A DNA stretch of 17,385 bases from Thermodesulfovibrio sp. GTDB lineage: Bacteria > Nitrospirota > Thermodesulfovibrionia > Thermodesulfovibrionales > JdFR-85. This document shows positions 14,889-17,385 of this stretch, one piece after another. Below the pieces are notes generated by a model, which was not told the origin of the DNA, did no database searches, and saw only the letters and a program-made list of their open reading frames with translations. The DNA lies in contig JALUAR010000101.1 of NCBI GenBank assembly GCA_027050975.1, positions 767-18,151 on the forward strand, given 5' to 3'. Each line of letters begins with the position of its first letter. The first letter of the stretch is position 1. A program made the translations under genes and the position numbers.

Positions 14889-14897
14889 ATTATATCA
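14889..14897 (-). promoter_or_regulatory. Extended -10 promoter of trkA
   Basis: On the minus strand this reads TGATATAAT, a full extended -10 element (TG-n-TATAAT). The last base of the -10 is seven bases before the trkA ATG at 14881, so transcription would start at or within a base or two of the A of the ATG. No clear -35 box is seen, which is usual for extended -10 promoters. Confidence 0.65.
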
Positions 14898-14926
14898 AAA
14901 ATTTTCATTTTGATGCCCTTATTTTT

Positions 14927-14955
14927 TTGATAAAAATCAAGTAACATGTTAAAAT
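14927..14955 (+). promoter_or_regulatory. Sigma-70-type promoter of the hybrid sensor kinase gene
   Basis: TTGATA at 14927-14932 and TAAAAT at 14950-14955 are separated by 17 bases. Transcription would start near 14962, leaving a short leader with the ribosome site at 14971-14977. The palindrome TTGATAAAAATCAA (14927-14940) covers the -35 box and might be a regulator site, but this is weak. The promoter is divergent from trkA's within a 100-base gap. Confidence 0.55.
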
Positions 14956-14981
14956 GTAAATAATATTTCCAGGAGGGATGG

Positions 14982-17385
14982 ATGACTAACAAGAGTGGAA
15001 AGACAATGCTTAAACAATTAAAAAGACTGCTTCCACTGATTTTATTCATATTCCTTACCTTTGTAATTCTGTACCTCTGGAATTCAAACAGGCTTCATGA
15101 AGAGAATATGCTCGTCAACTATGTCTCCTCCTCTATTGAGCAGTCAAAGATCAGGTTTGAAGAGGTTATCAACATACGGCTTTACGCCCTTCAAGCATTT
15201 GCTGACCATTTACGGTACCACTTTTATGAAGGGCGATTCAGTAAAAAACTTTTCCTGGAGATCGTCCAGCCTATCTATGAAGAGTTTGGTGGATTCAGGG
15301 CTATAAACTGGGTTGATCGAAACGGCATTATTAAATGGGTCTATCCCCTGGAGGATAATCGTGGTGCGATTGGTAAAAGCCTCCTGACACATCCTGAAGA
15401 GTCAGTTCGCATACAGTTTAAAAAGGCCCTTGAAACAAGAAAACCGCAGGTTACTCCTGTAATAAAACTGTTTCAGGGAGGCATGGGTGTAGCTACATAC
15501 TATCCTGTTGAGGTTAATGGAGAGATCGTCGGTTTTGTAAATGGTGTCTTTAAAATAATCCCCCTGATTGAGAAAAGCATTTCTGAGAAGACCGACTGTA
15601 ACTTTAAGATTACAAGTGGAGAGAAGGTTATATTCCTTTCAAACAGCGATGCTCCTTCTGATTACAAGAAATATATCAGAGAGACAAGGCTTAAAATAGG
15701 AGAACATTTCCTTGCATTAAGTATGTGGCCTTCAAAAAGGCTTGTTAAGATGTACAGAAAGCCCAGATATTTCAATCTCCTCCTGCTTCTTCTTATATCT
15801 CTGGCTCTCTCATATGCTGTTTATCAACTTCAGAGACGGTATCTTGAACTGAGAAAAAAGGAAGAGGCCCTTTATGAGTCGGAGTTCAAGTTCCGTTCCC
15901 TTGTGGAACACTCTCTGGCTGGAGTCTATCTAATCCAGGACGGTATCTTCAAGTATGTTAATCCCCGTTTTTGTGAGATCTTCGGCTACAGTAGAGATGA
16001 GATCGTCAATAAGATGGGTCCCAAGGATCTTACCTACAGACCGGACTGGCCTGTGGTGGACGAAAAACTCAAACAAAGATTCAATGGCAGGATCGATGCC
16101 ATCCATTACACCTTCCGGGGAGTCAGAGCCGATGGTGAGGTCCTGGATGTGGAGGTGTATGGTGCAAGGACACTTTACAAAGGCCGTCCTGCTGTGATAG
16201 GCATGCTTCTCGACATAACCGAGAAGAAACGGCTTCAGGAGCAGCTAATGATGTCACAGAGGCTGGAATCCATAGGGTTACTGGCAGGTGGAATAGCCCA
16301 TGATTTCAATAACATCCTTACAGCAATTACTGGTTATGCCACCTTAATCCAGAGAAAGATAGAGGATGAGGAACTAAGAAGACAGTTAGACGGGATACTA
16401 AAGGCTGCGGAACGAGCAGCCAATCTTACAAGGGGACTGCTTGCCTTTAGCAGAAAGCAGATTATCCAACCCAAGGTAATATATCTTTCCTCCATAATAA
16501 GGGATTTTGAAAAGATACTGAGGAGAGTCATTCCGGAAAACATAGAAATTGAGTGTATTCTTAAGGATAACAAGCCTGTGCTGGTCGATCCCGGCCAGGT
16601 AGAACAGGCAATAATGAATCTGGCAACCAATGCGAGGGATGCAATGCCCAATGGAGGCAAACTTATAATAGAAACCACAACGGTCAGCTTTAATGAAGAA
16701 TTTTTGGAGATGCACCCATGGGTTCATAAACCGGGTGAGTATGTATGTCTTACAGTTACAGATACGGGAGTTGGAATGGATGAAGAGACACAAAGGCATA
16801 TATTCGAGCCCTTCTTTACAACGAAAGAGGTCGGAAAAGGCACGGGATTGGGGCTGGCTACGGTTTATGGTATAGTGAAACAGCATAACGGCTATATTCA
16901 TGTCTATTCTGAAAAAGGCAAAGGCACCACATTCAAGATATACTTCCCCGTAGCACCCTCCGAGCATGTAGAGCCCATGCCAGAGAGTGTGGTGTCACTA
17001 AAGGATCTTTCGGGAACAGAGTGCATACTGGTGGCTGAGGATGAGGAAGGTGTTCGGAACATGATGAAAAATGCACTCCTGGAACATGGTTACAGGGTTA
17101 TTGTCTCCAGTGATGGAAACGAGGCTATTAACATTATTAAAGAACGGATGTCAGACCTGGATCTCCTTGTTCTGGATGTTGTGATGCCAGGCAAGGGCGG
17201 AAAAGAGGTATACGAAGAGGCAAAAAAGCTTGGTTATAAAGGACAGGTTCTGTATATCAGTGGTTATACCCTCAATGCAATTCATAAAAATTTTGTGCTT
17301 GACAAAAAGATCAATTTTCTCTCAAAACCCTTCCGACCCATTGATCTCCTTAAAAAAATAAGGGAGATTTTAGACTCTTCCAGGT
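14982..17385 (+). CDS. Membrane-bound hybrid sensor histidine kinase (periplasmic sensor-PAS-HisKA-HATPase-REC), partial at 3' end
   Basis: The frame is open from ATG 14982, with AGGAGGG at 14971-14977 four bases upstream, to the window end: 801 codons with no stop. TM1 is about residues 16-33, and a periplasmic sensor domain spans 34-262, with INWVDRNGIIKWVYPLEDNRGAIG (108-131) resembling CHASE-type domains. TM2 is about 264-281, followed by a short coiled coil and PAS (298-412). HisKA has H440 (GGIAHDFNNIL), and HATPase carries MNLATNARDAM (545-555), TDTGVGMD and GTGLGL (620-625). The C-terminal receiver domain (about 680-798) has E686/D687, phospho-acceptor D732 (LDVVMPG) and K782. Only the last few residues and stop codon are missing. 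The internal receiver suggests phosphotransfer to itself or to an unseen partner; its signal is unknown. Confidence 0.88.
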   Translation, partial: MTNKSGKTMLKQLKRLLPLILFIFLTFVILYLWNSNRLHEENMLVNYVSSSIEQSKIRFEEVINIRLYALQAFADHLRYHFYEGRFSKKLFLEIVQPIYEEFGGFRAINWVDRNGIIKWVYPLEDNRGAIGKSLLTHPEESVRIQFKKALETRKPQVTPVIKLFQGGMGVATYYPVEVNGEIVGFVNGVFKIIPLIEKSISEKTDCNFKITSGEKVIFLSNSDAPSDYKKYIRETRLKIGEHFLALSMWPSKRLVKMYRKPRYFNLLLLLLISLALSYAVYQLQRRYLELRKKEEALYESEFKFRSLVEHSLAGVYLIQDGIFKYVNPRFCEIFGYSRDEIVNKMGPKDLTYRPDWPVVDEKLKQRFNGRIDAIHYTFRGVRADGEVLDVEVYGARTLYKGRPAVIGMLLDITEKKRLQEQLMMSQRLESIGLLAGGIAHDFNNILTAITGYATLIQRKIEDEELRRQLDGILKAAERAANLTRGLLAFSRKQIIQPKVIYLSSIIRDFEKILRRVIPENIEIECILKDNKPVLVDPGQVEQAIMNLATNARDAMPNGGKLIIETTTVSFNEEFLEMHPWVHKPGEYVCLTVTDTGVGMDEETQRHIFEPFFTTKEVGKGTGLGLATVYGIVKQHNGYIHVYSEKGKGTTFKIYFPVAPSEHVEPMPESVVSLKDLSGTECILVAEDEEGVRNMMKNALLEHGYRVIVSSDGNEAINIIKERMSDLDLLVLDVVMPGKGGKEVYEEAKKLGYKGQVLYISGYTLNAIHKNFVLDKKINFLSKPFRPIDLLKKIREILDSSR

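Noticed and set aside
14882..15049. 56-residue N-terminal extension of TrkA
   Set aside because: TrkA proteins begin at the Rossmann strand (MRIIIIGAGEVG). The extension runs past the divergent promoter and ribosome site of the hybrid kinase gene.

Overview
The window looks like chromosomal DNA of a Gram-negative bacterium with moderate GC. Arg is often AGG/AGA and Ile often ATA, and most genes have strong GGAGG-type ribosome sites. A DsrEFH-like sulfur relay with a sulfide:quinone oxidoreductase, a likely selenoprotein, outer-membrane proteins and PAS/GAF sensor kinases with an NtrC-type regulator would fit Nitrospirota (Thermodesulfovibrionia-like) or Desulfobacterota. This placement is an inference from gene content and style, not a measured result.

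Layout. (a) 1-536: tail of a minimal nucleotidyltransferase gene overlapping a HEPN (UPF0332-type) gene, a MNT/HEPN toxin-antitoxin-like pair, followed by a good intrinsic terminator. (b) 868-5817: a plus-strand cluster that starts at a near-consensus promoter with a palindromic operator. It runs arsR-type regulator, DsrE-like protein, DsrF-like protein, DsrH-like protein, sulfide:quinone oxidoreductase, RND/MMPL transporter. (c) 5836-8245: a LolA-like periplasmic protein and an outer-membrane beta-barrel, bracketed by two diverged copies of a structured repeat. With the RND protein they form a plausible inner membrane-periplasm-outer membrane path for a hydrophobic substrate. (d) 8251-12059: a soluble PAS-GAF-GAF-PAS histidine kinase overlapping an NtrC-family response regulator. 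(e) 12090-14881, minus strand: trkA-trkH potassium uptake operon. (f) 14982-17385: a membrane-bound hybrid sensor kinase, divergent from trkA and running off the window end.

The main discovery is at 1302-1652. A standard reading ends the DsrE-like protein at a TGA at 1530, after 76 residues. The same frame continues for another 39 codons and completes a full-length DsrE fold, and the TGA falls where DsrE/TusD proteins carry their catalytic persulfide cysteine, giving a U-G-G-C motif. A small stem-loop with a G in its apical loop lies about 21 bases downstream. I read this as a selenocysteine-containing DsrE in a complete DsrEFH-SQR operon under a cysteine-containing ArsR regulator. Sulfide oxidised by SQR to persulfide or polysulfide sulfur could be passed to the Sec/Cys centre of DsrE.

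Other notable points: the arsR and trkA start codons sit so close to good -10 boxes that their mRNAs should be leaderless or nearly so; the HEPN protein has R-x4-Y in place of the usual R-x4-6-H motif; the NtrC-type regulator has GAFTSA instead of GAFTGA; and one repeat copy has perfect 21-bp terminal inverted repeats.
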